Source: Roseibium aestuarii (lineage in GTDB: Bacteria > Pseudomonadota > Alphaproteobacteria > Rhizobiales > Stappiaceae). From it: 64,000 nt of DNA. Positions within the stretch are counted from its first letter, which is position 1; every line of letters starts with the position of its first letter. Under the pieces are notes generated by a model that made no database searches, was not told the origin of the DNA, and saw only the letters and a list, made by a program, of their open reading frames with translations. Of the stretch, positions 1 through 7,584 are shown in pieces. The DNA lies in the NCBI RefSeq assembly GCF_008477545.1, contig NZ_VORA01000001.1, positions 868,001 through 932,000 of the forward strand, written 5' to 3'. A program made the translations under genes and the position numbers.

Positions 1-161
1 GCGCGCTGCTGGAGGTCCTGATGCAGGACCGCAACGACGAACAGTCGAAGGTGCTCCAGCGCTACACCAATCCTCCCGTTCTGACCCGTCGCGACGTGAC
101 TGCGGGCGAGGTGCGCCCGGCGGCCGATTTCGTCGCCGACCTCTACGCCCAGCTCTCCTGA
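1..161 (+). CDS. C-terminal end of an unidentified protein (truncated by window edge)
   Basis: An open frame runs from the left edge and stops at TGA 159-161, giving about 52 C-terminal residues. The segment is charged and helical, with no motif I recognise. Codon use matches the neighbouring genes. It ends 36 bases before the dimethylarginine hydrolase start on the same strand, so the two could be co-transcribed. Its function cannot be judged from this fragment. Confidence 0.6.
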   Translation, partial: ALLEVLMQDRNDEQSKVLQRYTNPPVLTRRDVTAGEVRPAADFVADLYAQLS

Positions 162-197
162 GACCGGACGCAAGCCGAAAGACGAGAGGCAGCATTC

Positions 198-998
198 ATG
201 TCGAAACATCCCGGCCTGTCCTGGAGGTTCACCCACGCCATCACCCGGGTTCCGGCCGAAAGCGTGGCCCATGGCCTCAGGGCAGAGGACACCGGCAACC
301 CGGATCCGCAGGAGTTCCGCGTCCAGCACGCGGCCTATGTCTCGGCGCTGGAAGAGGCGGGGCTGATGGTGGACGTTCTACCCTCGCTGGAGGCCTTCCC
401 CGACAGCTGCTTCGTCGAGGATCCCGCCTTCTGCCTGCCGGAAGGGGCCATCCTACTGCGGCCGGGCCATCCCACCCGCATGGACGAACCGGACGAGATC
501 CGCTTTGCGCTCGAGAAGCGGTTCCGCAAGGTTCTCGATCTGCCAGGCACCGGCCATGTGGACGGCGGTGACATCCTCACCCTCGATGACGAGATCCTGA
601 TCGGCCTGTCCGCCCGGACCGACAGGGATGGGGCCGAGGCCTTCGCGACCCTGCTGGCCGAATGGGGCTATTCGGTACGGATCGTCGAAACACCGGCGGG
701 CGTCCTGCATTTCAAGACGGCCTGCTCCACCCTCGGCGAAGATGTCATTCTCGCGACCCGGCCGATGATCGAGAGCGGTCTCTTCGGCGATCGCAAGGTC
801 GTGGCCGTGGCCGATGGGGAGGACTATTGCGCCAATGTCATCCGGGTGAATGACGTGGTGCTGGTGCCCGAGGGCTATCCCGCAACGCTTGCCAACATTC
901 AGGCCGCCGGCTTCCGCACCCGCCTCATGCCGGTCAGCGAGCCGCGCAAGGTGGACGGCGGTCTCTCCTGTCTCTCCCTGCGGTTCAGTCTGAACTGA
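198..998 (+). CDS. ddaH: NG,NG-dimethylarginine dimethylaminohydrolase (DDAH) family protein
   Basis: A 266-residue amidinotransferase-superfamily enzyme. DDAH hydrolyses methylated arginines to citrulline and methylamines in the cytoplasm. The family pattern is complete: the substrate-binding PDSCFVED at 68-75, HVDGGD at 120-125, the catalytic histidine in LHFKT (His171) and the nucleophilic cysteine in GGLSCLSLR (Cys258). Length matches bacterial DDAHs of 255-285 residues. The ATG at 198 follows an AAGACGAGAGGC purine stretch at normal spacing. The hydrolase fold, Cys and His are seen. Choosing DDAH over a general arginine deiminase rests on the short length and the GGLSCLSLR ending. Substrate may be free dimethylarginine or another guanidino compound. 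Confidence 0.88.
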   Translation: MSKHPGLSWRFTHAITRVPAESVAHGLRAEDTGNPDPQEFRVQHAAYVSALEEAGLMVDVLPSLEAFPDSCFVEDPAFCLPEGAILLRPGHPTRMDEPDEIRFALEKRFRKVLDLPGTGHVDGGDILTLDDEILIGLSARTDRDGAEAFATLLAEWGYSVRIVETPAGVLHFKTACSTLGEDVILATRPMIESGLFGDRKVVAVADGEDYCANVIRVNDVVLVPEGYPATLANIQAAGFRTRLMPVSEPRKVDGGLSCLSLRFSLN

Positions 999-1022
999 GC
1001 CGCGCCAGAAGCGTGATGGCGA

Positions 1023-2435
1023 TCAGCGGACGATGTTGCCGCTGATTGCCAGATGCGCCCAGTCGCTTGCCTCAGCCAGATCTTGCGTGACCTGATCGGT
1101 CCAGCGGTAACCGGCAATTGCCTTGTCCCGCGATGCCTCGATGATGTTGCCCTGAAGCACGGCGCTGCCGGCCTCCTCCACCACCGTGACGGCGATCCCG
1201 GTGCCACAGGCGCGCAGCACATTCTGGGACGCGACCACATTGCGCAGATACGGCCCCCAGCCGAGCATCAGGCCGAACTGCGGCGCGGCTTCCACCACAT
1301 TGCCCGTGACCGTCGTGTCGGCTTCCACCGAGATGCCGATGCCGAAGCCCGCTATTTCCGCCGGATAGGGCCCAATGGACGACAGGTTGCGCACGATGTT
1401 GCCGGACACCACGGCCATGCGTCCGCCGTCCAGGAAATTGGCGATGGAGATGCCGGTGGTCGCGCCGTCGACGATGTTGTTCGCGACAATCGCTCCCTCG
1501 AAGGCGAATTCCGAATAGATCCCGACCTCGCCCGAGCGCAGGCACGAGTTGCCGATGATCTGCACATTGGAGCCGGAATTGGCGCGGATGGCGGAAAAGG
1601 CGCAGTCGGCGATGCGATTGCCGCTGATGACCACCCCATGGGCGCGGAAGACATTGATGCCATTGCCCCACTGGCCGGTGCCGCCATGGCGCGAGGCGAT
1701 GCGCTCGACCCGGTTTCCCGACACCAGCGTGCCGTCCTCGCCGTCGGACCAGCGGTGGATCCAGATGCCGCCGGCAGCGCAATCCTCCACCACATTGTCG
1801 GTGAGCGACAGGCCGGTCGCCTCGCGGGACCAGATCCCCGCTTCCGCCGCGCCGCTGAAGCGGCAGTTGCGGATCGCACCGGAACTGCGGGTGAGGACGA
1901 GCGCCGATTTCGCCGAGCCGGAGACGGCGCAGTCGGTCATGGTCAGCCCGGTGACCGAGGAAAAGTCGAGCAGCCCGTCGGCCTGATCCCCGATCGACCG
2001 GTTGCCGCCGTCGAAGACAAGGCCCGAGAGGCTGATGTCGGAGACGCCCTCCGCACTTGCGAGTACGCCGCCACCCCCCTGATAGATCAGGCGCGTGCGC
2101 CCCGGAACCCCGACGATCAGCGTGCCCGAGGGCAGGCGCAAGTTGGCGACCGGATAGGAGCCGGCCGGCAGGAATAGCGCCTTGCCGTTCTGCACCGCCG
2201 TGTTCAGCGCCCGCTGGAAGGCGGAGGTCTGGTCGTCACTGCGATCCGGCTCCAGGCCGAGATCCGGCGCATCCAGGGAGCCGCGCAGATCCGCGATCCG
2301 GAAGGCGGCTCCGGCGGGGGCGGAGAGGCCTGTCCCGAAAAGGCACGCGGCTGTCCCGGTAAGGAACAGACGCCGGCTCACGGCGGGACGGTCGGACGCG
2401 CGGGCGGTGCGCAGAAGGGGCAGGATCCGGTTCAT
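1023..2435 (-). CDS. Tat-exported right-handed beta-helix repeat protein (TIGR03808-like)
   Basis: A 470-residue protein opening with a twin-arginine signal, SRRLFLTGTAACLFGTGL around residues 20-37, followed by an Ala-rich cleavage region. This predicts export of a folded protein by the Tat pathway. From about residue 90 onward it consists of degenerate repeats of roughly 22-30 residues rich in G-N-x-(V/I) steps (VSGNRVERI, ISGNRIADC, VTGNVVEAA), the signature of a parallel beta-helix as in pectate-lyase-like folds. An uncharacterised alphaproteobacterial family, TIGR03808, has this architecture. Catalytic residues of known polysaccharide lyases are not obvious. It is transcribed alone; MeaB lies just upstream on the same strand with an 80-base gap. 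Confidence 0.8.
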   Translation of the reverse strand: MNRILPLLRTARASDRPAVSRRLFLTGTAACLFGTGLSAPAGAAFRIADLRGSLDAPDLGLEPDRSDDQTSAFQRALNTAVQNGKALFLPAGSYPVANLRLPSGTLIVGVPGRTRLIYQGGGGVLASAEGVSDISLSGLVFDGGNRSIGDQADGLLDFSSVTGLTMTDCAVSGSAKSALVLTRSSGAIRNCRFSGAAEAGIWSREATGLSLTDNVVEDCAAGGIWIHRWSDGEDGTLVSGNRVERIASRHGGTGQWGNGINVFRAHGVVISGNRIADCAFSAIRANSGSNVQIIGNSCLRSGEVGIYSEFAFEGAIVANNIVDGATTGISIANFLDGGRMAVVSGNIVRNLSSIGPYPAEIAGFGIGISVEADTTVTGNVVEAAPQFGLMLGWGPYLRNVVASQNVLRACGTGIAVTVVEEAGSAVLQGNIIEASRDKAIAGYRWTDQVTQDLAEASDWAHLAISGNIVR

Positions 2436-2515
2436 GCCCCAATCGGAGCAAGCGCCATGCCGTCATTGGGGCCGTGATTTGGGGCTGTGATCTGGGGCGG
2501 CCGGCCTGAAGCGCG

Positions 2516-3550
2516 TCAGAGCCCGATCAGGGCGGCGATATCCTCCACTGCGGTGGAGGTGGCCATGTCTCCCCGGCGCACGGCGTCTTCCAGAGCGTGC
2601 AGCCGGGCGCTGCGCTCGGGCGTGGAGGTGAGGGCTTCGGTGAGGCGCAACCGCAGGAGATCCCACATCCAGGCGACCTGCTGTCCGGCGCGCCGCTCCT
2701 GCCAGGCGCCCGTCGCGGTCAGGCGGTCCCGGTGCAGGCAGATCTGCTGCCACATCACGTCGAGCCCCTCGTTGGCGAGCCCCGAGATGGTGATGACCGG
2801 GGGCGACCAGTCGGGCGAGCGCGGTGCGAGAATATGCAGCGCCGCGCGATAGTCGGACGCGGCGGAGCGGGCCCGGACTGCTCCGTCGCCATCGGCCTTG
2901 TTCACGGCGATCATGTCGGCGATTTCCAGCACGCCCTTCTTGATGCCTTGAAGCTCGTCTCCGGCGCCCGGCAGCATGAGCACGAGGAAGAAATCCACCA
3001 TATCGGCCACGGTGGTTTCCGACTGGCCGATGCCGACCGTCTCCACCAGGATCACGTCGAAGCCCGCCGCCTCGCACAGGAGCATGGTCTCGCGGGTCTT
3101 GGCGGCGACCCCGCCCAGCGTGCCCGCCGAAGGGGAGGGGCGGATGAAGGCGTTCCGGTCCACCGCCAGCTGCGCCATGCGGGTCTTGTCGCCCAGAATG
3201 GAGCCGCCGGTGCGCGTCGAGGACGGGTCGACCGCCAGCACGGCGACCTTGTGGCCGGCGGCCGTCAGATTGGAGCCGAACGTGTCGATGGTGGTCGACT
3301 TGCCGACCCCGGGCACGCCGGTAATGCCGATGCGATGCGCGTTGCCGGTGAGTGGCAGGATCTCCTGCACCAGTTCGCGGGCCAGCGCTCGGTGTTCGGC
3401 CTTGCGGGATTCTACCAGCGTGATGGCGCGGGCGAGCAGCGCCCTGTCGCCGGCCCGGATGCCTGCGGCAAGCGTCGCCACGTCCGGCAGGCCCCTGGGG
3501 CGAGCGGTGGCGGGCAATGGTCTGGCGGGGGTCGCTGGTGTCTCCTGCAT
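2516..3550 (-). CDS. meaB: Methylmalonyl-CoA mutase-associated GTPase MeaB
   Basis: A 344-residue G3E-family P-loop GTPase. MeaB protects methylmalonyl-CoA mutase from inactivation and gates adenosylcobalamin loading. Visible motifs are Walker A GVPGVGKS (78-85), the AVDPSSTRTGGSILGDKTRM switch region typical of MeaB/ArgK, the VETVGIGQSE Walker B region and NKAD for guanine recognition. The C-terminal third is helical, as expected for the dimerisation arm. The old name LAO/AO transport ATPase refers to the same family. It is not adjacent to mutAB (17996-22014), although many genomes keep them together, but both lie in this window, which supports a functional mutase. Confidence 0.93.
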   Translation of the reverse strand: MQETPATPARPLPATARPRGLPDVATLAAGIRAGDRALLARAITLVESRKAEHRALARELVQEILPLTGNAHRIGITGVPGVGKSTTIDTFGSNLTAAGHKVAVLAVDPSSTRTGGSILGDKTRMAQLAVDRNAFIRPSPSAGTLGGVAAKTRETMLLCEAAGFDVILVETVGIGQSETTVADMVDFFLVLMLPGAGDELQGIKKGVLEIADMIAVNKADGDGAVRARSAASDYRAALHILAPRSPDWSPPVITISGLANEGLDVMWQQICLHRDRLTATGAWQERRAGQQVAWMWDLLRLRLTEALTSTPERSARLHALEDAVRRGDMATSTAVEDIAALIGL

Positions 3551-3705
3551 GACCCGAGACTTAGCCGATCCGCGATGCGCTTGTCACCCGGAACAGACCG
3601 GTGCGCGATGACACTTTGGTTCAAGCCGGCATGCAAGAAGGGGCTTGGAGCCAGCCCGCGCCGTGCTACCCTTTGGCATCGCAAGCAGGTCGGGGAAGAT
3701 CGGGA

Positions 3706-4740
3706 ATGAAGGCCTTGAGTTATCTGAACGCGCCCCTTTGGGTGCTCGGCGTGTTCGGAGCCGAGAAATCCTATCGCAAGAACCCGATCCTCGGATCGCC
3801 GACCCTCAACCGCTGGGGCCTCCATCGCAAGCGGGTGGAGATCGCCGAGGCGCTCGCCGCCTTCCGCCGGCAGAGGTTGGCGGCCAGCCTCGACCCGCAG
3901 CAGCGCAGTTTCTTCGACGCCAACGGCTACATGGTGATCGAGAATTTCCTTGAGCCCGAGACCTATGCCGCGCTCCTGCGCGAGACCTCGGAAAAGATCT
4001 TTCCGGCCCGCGAGATGCGCCAGGGCCAGACGGTGACCCGCATGACGCCCCTGCCGCCGGAGGTGCTCGACCACAATCCTGGCCTTGCGGCCGCCGCCCG
4101 CGATCCGCGCGCTAAGGCGATGATCCGCTATGCGGCGAGCCAGGGCGGCCAGCCCCATTGTTTCCTGCAGACCGTGATCGCCGAGCCGAGCCGGAAGGCG
4201 AAGGATCCCCAGACGGATGTCCACTCCGACACGTTCCACGCTACCGCCAAGGCCTGGCTCTTCCTGCAGGATGTGGGCGAGGAGGATGGTCCCTTCTGCT
4301 TCGTGCCTGGCTCCCACCGCATGACGCCCGAACGGCTGGCCTGGGAATACGAGCAATCCCTTTCGGCCAGCTCGGCAAAGGACGGGCATCATGCCTCAGG
4401 CTCCTTCCGCATCGGGCTAGATGCACTGGCGGGTCTGGGTCTGCCGGCCCCGGTGCGCATGGCGGTCAAGGGCAACACGCTGATCGTCGCCGACACCCAC
4501 GCCTTCCACGGCCGCACGCCGAGCGAGCGGCCCACGATCCGCGCCGAGGTGCACTGGCACCACCGCCGCAATCCCTTCCTGCCCTGGACGGGGCTGGATC
4601 CGATCGCCCTGCCGGGCCTGCGGGAGAGGGAAATGAACCTCTTCCTCGCGATCTCGGACCTGCAGGAGCGCTATCTCCGTCAGCAGCACATCTGGAGGGA
4701 TGTGGGAGCGGTCGCCCTGCGCTCGCAAGCCCACGTGTGA
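3706..4740 (+). CDS. Phytanoyl-CoA dioxygenase (PhyH) family protein
   Basis: I chose the ATG at 3706 (344 residues) because it follows GGGGAAGATCGGG; an upstream in-frame start at 3601 would add a 35-residue tail with no family character. The protein is a non-haem Fe(II)/2-oxoglutarate oxygenase: the HxD metal pair is His173-Asp175 (DVHSDTFH), the distal histidine is probably His268 (AFHGRTPS), and the following Arg-rich strand would hold the 2-oxoglutarate carboxylate. The DGPFCFVPGSHR stretch at 194-205 is the usual PhyH core. The substrate cannot be read; relatives hydroxylate fatty acyl chains, ectoine or secondary metabolites. Divergent from meaB, separated by 155 bases. Confidence 0.82.
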   Translation: MKALSYLNAPLWVLGVFGAEKSYRKNPILGSPTLNRWGLHRKRVEIAEALAAFRRQRLAASLDPQQRSFFDANGYMVIENFLEPETYAALLRETSEKIFPAREMRQGQTVTRMTPLPPEVLDHNPGLAAAARDPRAKAMIRYAASQGGQPHCFLQTVIAEPSRKAKDPQTDVHSDTFHATAKAWLFLQDVGEEDGPFCFVPGSHRMTPERLAWEYEQSLSASSAKDGHHASGSFRIGLDALAGLGLPAPVRMAVKGNTLIVADTHAFHGRTPSERPTIRAEVHWHHRRNPFLPWTGLDPIALPGLREREMNLFLAISDLQERYLRQQHIWRDVGAVALRSQAHV

Positions 4741-4808
4741 GCATGCGACGCCGGGCCCCGAGGGCCTGGCGCAGACGATCAGTTAAGGATTGGGGAGTGT
4801 TTCCCCCG

Positions 4809-5414
4809 TCAGCCCTGGGGCTGCCAGAGGATGCGCTGGAGCTGGGAATCCTGCAGGGCGATATCCGGCGGAAGCTGGTCCCAGGGGCCGGTGTACTCGG
4901 GGATGGCGAAGACCAGCTTCACGTTCGGCGCCTTCTTCGCGTTGCAGATGGCCATGCCGCGCCACAGATCCTTGCCGACCCGGCAATCCCGGCGGTTCAT
5001 GCCGATCTGGTAGAAGCTCTGGCCAATGCGCTCGCCATTGGGGCCCGCCAGATGGTGGGTCACGCCATGCACTTCCCGCACCTTGCCGTCGGCTCCCTTG
5101 AACACCTGCAGCACCTGGAACCCGTCGGAGTTGAAGGCGGCCGTCACCCATTCCGTGTTGCTTTCCACGGCGGTCTGGACGCCTTCGGTGGTCATGCCCG
5201 GCAGGGCGGCCTCGATGGCCTTGGCATTGTAGGGCGTGTCGGGCGTGATGCCGCCAACCGCATCATTGCTGATCTGGATGAGCGTGACATTCGAGACGAG
5301 AGCGGCCGAGCTGCCCGAGGCGCTCTGGAAATCGGCAGAAGGGGAGCAGGCGGCAACGAGACCGGCGGCGAGGGCGAGACAAGCGACGTTCAGGCCGTTC
5401 AGCGGCAAACCCAT
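4809..5414 (-). CDS. Putative lipoprotein, DUF1131-like (YfeY type)
   Basis: A 201-residue protein with a lipoprotein signal: a short n-region, a hydrophobic stretch and the lipobox LVAAC with Cys23 as the lipidated residue. The mature part contains GITPDTPYNAKAIEAALPG and a C-terminal EYTGPWDQLPP segment, which resemble the DUF1131 family that includes the E. coli RpoE-regulated lipoprotein YfeY. An upstream in-frame TTG at 5426 abuts the GGAG motif, so the ATG at 5414 is the likelier start. Probably anchored in the periplasmic face of the outer membrane. Function is unknown; the family name is from memory and moderately certain. Confidence 0.72.
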   Translation of the reverse strand: MGLPLNGLNVACLALAAGLVAACSPSADFQSASGSSAALVSNVTLIQISNDAVGGITPDTPYNAKAIEAALPGMTTEGVQTAVESNTEWVTAAFNSDGFQVLQVFKGADGKVREVHGVTHHLAGPNGERIGQSFYQIGMNRRDCRVGKDLWRGMAICNAKKAPNVKLVFAIPEYTGPWDQLPPDIALQDSQLQRILWQPQG

Positions 5415-5593
5415 GAGACCAATCAACTCCGGAATTCATGTCTTCGGCGCACCGGGCGGTGCAGGCAGGAATTGCTGATACCACCGGTGAGGTTTGCCTG
5501 CAAATAATGGTTAAGGCCTTGTCGGCAGGTCGCTTTCCTGACGTTGCGGCATCATGGGGATGGCCTGTGGTGAGCGGGGAGTGAAACGCAAGA

Positions 5594-5617
5594 GGCCCCG
5601 GAGTGTCCTCCGGGGCC
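5594..5617 (-). terminator. Hairpin downstream of the M20 peptidase gene
   Basis: A perfect 10-bp stem GGCCCCGGAG/CTCCGGGGCC with a four-base loop lies 34 bases past the peptidase stop codon. On the minus strand it is followed by CTCTTGCGTTTC, a weak T tract, so it is a terminator of moderate strength. Confidence 0.6.
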
Positions 5618-5650
5618 CTTGCAATCGCGTCATGAGGCGCCTTGCGCGGC

Positions 5651-7039
5651 TCAGTCCTTGGCCAGCTCTTCCAGAACACGGGCCCAGGAGCGGATGCCCT
5701 TGTGGAACGAGGTCAGGTTGTACTTCTCGTTCGGCGAGTGGATGCAGTCGTCATCCAGGCCGAAGCCGATCAGCAGGCTGTCCATGTCGAGCATGCGCTT
5801 GAAGTCGCCGACGATCGGGATCGAGCCGCCGCAGCCCACGAGCGCGGCGGTCTTGCCCCACTCGTCGGTCAGGGCCTTCTCGCCCTTCTTCAGGGCCGGA
5901 TGGTCGAAGTCGAGGCGCAGGGCCGGGGAGCCTTCCTTGGCGATGAAGTCGACCGTGCAGTCGGCCGGAACCTTGGAGCGGACATAGGCCCGGAAGGCTT
6001 CCTGCACCTTGACCGGATCCTGATCGCCCACGAGGCGGAAGGTGAACTTCGCGTGGGCTTCCGCCGGGATGACGGTCTTGGAGCCGGCGCCCTGATAGCC
6101 GCCCCACATGCCGTTCACTTCACAGGTCGGACGGGTCCAGATGTGCTCGAGCGGCAGACGGCCCTTTTCCCCGCGCGGATATTTCAGGCCGATCTCGCCG
6201 AGGAAGGCTTCGGCCGAGAAACCGAGCTTTTCCCACATGGCGGTCACTTCAGCGGGAACCTCGATGACCCCGTCGTAGAAGCCGGGGAGGGTGATACGGC
6301 CATCTTCGTCGTGCAGTCCGGCGATGATGTTGGCGATGATGTGGTTCGGGTTCTGGGCCGCGCCACCATACATGCCCGAGTGAAGGTCGCGGCTGGCAGC
6401 CTTCACGATGATCTCGTCGCCCACCATGCCGCGCAGCATGACGGAAATGGCCGGGGTTTCCGCGTCCCACATGCCCGTGTCGCAGACCAGCGCCAGATCG
6501 CAGGCCAGCTCGTCGTGATTGGCCTTCAGGAACGGACGCAGGGACGGCGAGCCGCTTTCCTCTTCGCCTTCAAAGAGCACGCTCACGTCGACCGGAAGGT
6601 CGCCGGTCTCTGCGATGAAGGCACGCGCTGCCTCGACGAAGGTCATCAGCTGACCCTTGTCGTCCGCCGAGCCCCGGGCCACGATCATCTTCGTGCCGTC
6701 GGCCCTGGTCACGATGGTCGGCTCGAACGGATCCTGGTTCCACAGCTCCAGCGGGTCGACCGGCTGAACGTCATAGTGGCCGTAGAAGAGGACATGGGGG
6801 CCGGGCTTGCCGGACTTGCGATGGCCCACGACCATCGGATGTCCCTTGGTCTCGCGCACGCTGGCCTCGATGCCGATGGAGGTCAGTTCCTTGGCCAGCC
6901 ATGCGGCGGCTTCGGCGCAGTCGGCCTTGTAGGCCGGATCGGTCGAGATGCTCTTGATCTTCAGAAGATCGAACAGGCGGTCGAGGGACTGGTCGAGATC
7001 GGCGTCGATCCGGGCCAGAACCTTGTCGATGGTGCTCAT
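5651..7039 (-). CDS. M20/M25/M40 family metallo-dipeptidase
   Basis: A 462-residue cytoplasmic zinc peptidase. The start ATG at 7039 is preceded by CAAGGACGCC; a longer frame to 7189 encodes a Pro/Arg-rich segment unlike the family. Metal-site motifs are in order: GHYDVQP with His88 and Asp90, GSADDKGQ with Asp126, and FEGEEESGS with the general-base and metal-ligand glutamates at 159-160. The dimerisation domain (about 200-350) and the C-terminal ligand HSPNEKYNL are present. The GHYDVQP and RGxxDDKG signatures match the CNDP/carnosinase-like dipeptidase subgroup, not ArgE/DapE. It probably cleaves dipeptides. Monocistronic, ended by the hairpin at 5594-5617. Confidence 0.88.
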   Translation of the reverse strand: MSTIDKVLARIDADLDQSLDRLFDLLKIKSISTDPAYKADCAEAAAWLAKELTSIGIEASVRETKGHPMVVGHRKSGKPGPHVLFYGHYDVQPVDPLELWNQDPFEPTIVTRADGTKMIVARGSADDKGQLMTFVEAARAFIAETGDLPVDVSVLFEGEEESGSPSLRPFLKANHDELACDLALVCDTGMWDAETPAISVMLRGMVGDEIIVKAASRDLHSGMYGGAAQNPNHIIANIIAGLHDEDGRITLPGFYDGVIEVPAEVTAMWEKLGFSAEAFLGEIGLKYPRGEKGRLPLEHIWTRPTCEVNGMWGGYQGAGSKTVIPAEAHAKFTFRLVGDQDPVKVQEAFRAYVRSKVPADCTVDFIAKEGSPALRLDFDHPALKKGEKALTDEWGKTAALVGCGGSIPIVGDFKRMLDMDSLLIGFGLDDDCIHSPNEKYNLTSFHKGIRSWARVLEELAKD

Positions 7040-7584
7040 CGGGCGTCCTTGGGGCTGGGGGCCCGGCGCCGGTGCGCGGGGCCCTGGAAAATGACGGGGC
7101 AGCGGGGCTGGGCAGGCGGGCTGTCGCCGGCGCACCTGCTGCCAAGGCTGTCGCCATTGTTCATATCGGCGGTGAAAGCGCAAATTCAAATCCGGAATGG
7201 ATTGGGGACAGGTCCCGATGGATGCGCATGTCTGGACTGAGCCTCACGGGGGCGGTCTCGCGCTTGGGTCAGGCCCTCCGCCGCCTTTTGACGCGCGCGC
7301 AGCCTTCTCCCTTTCCGCCGTCGCGAATCGCCGATTTTCCGTTCTGCGTCTCGTTTACGGAAGGCGTGTCTTGCGGCACTGCGGAGCAGCGGATGGAAGA
7401 GGTTATGCTCTGCAACTGTGACCTGCAAGAATTGACGATCCTTTTGTTTGGAAAGACAGATTGCGCCCCTACGTTGCACTGCAATAAATAGGAGGTCATA
7501 CCGATATGATATCTTAAGGTTTTATAGAGTCTCGCGTGATTAAGTCTTGGACAAAAGAGGTCTTGATACCGAAGGCAGTCCGCA
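7040..7584. other. 545-base divergent intergenic region
   Basis: No convincing gene. The part near the chemoreceptor is AT-rich for this genome. It holds a strong Shine-Dalgarno-like AGGAGGT at 7490-7496, followed after nine bases by ATG ATA TCT TAA (7506-7517), a two-codon-plus-start mini-frame, and the odd palindrome GATATGATATC at 7503-7513. Promoters for both flanking genes must lie here, but I cannot assign hexamers with confidence. Confidence 0.6.

Noticed and set aside
1053..2177. Long plus-strand frame over the beta-helix gene
   Set aside because: It is antisense to the Tat-exported protein, lacks recognisable motifs and reflects the high GC of the third codon position.
5642..7240. 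532-codon plus-strand frame over the M20 peptidase
   Set aside because: Antisense to a gene with complete catalytic motifs; the translation has no family character.
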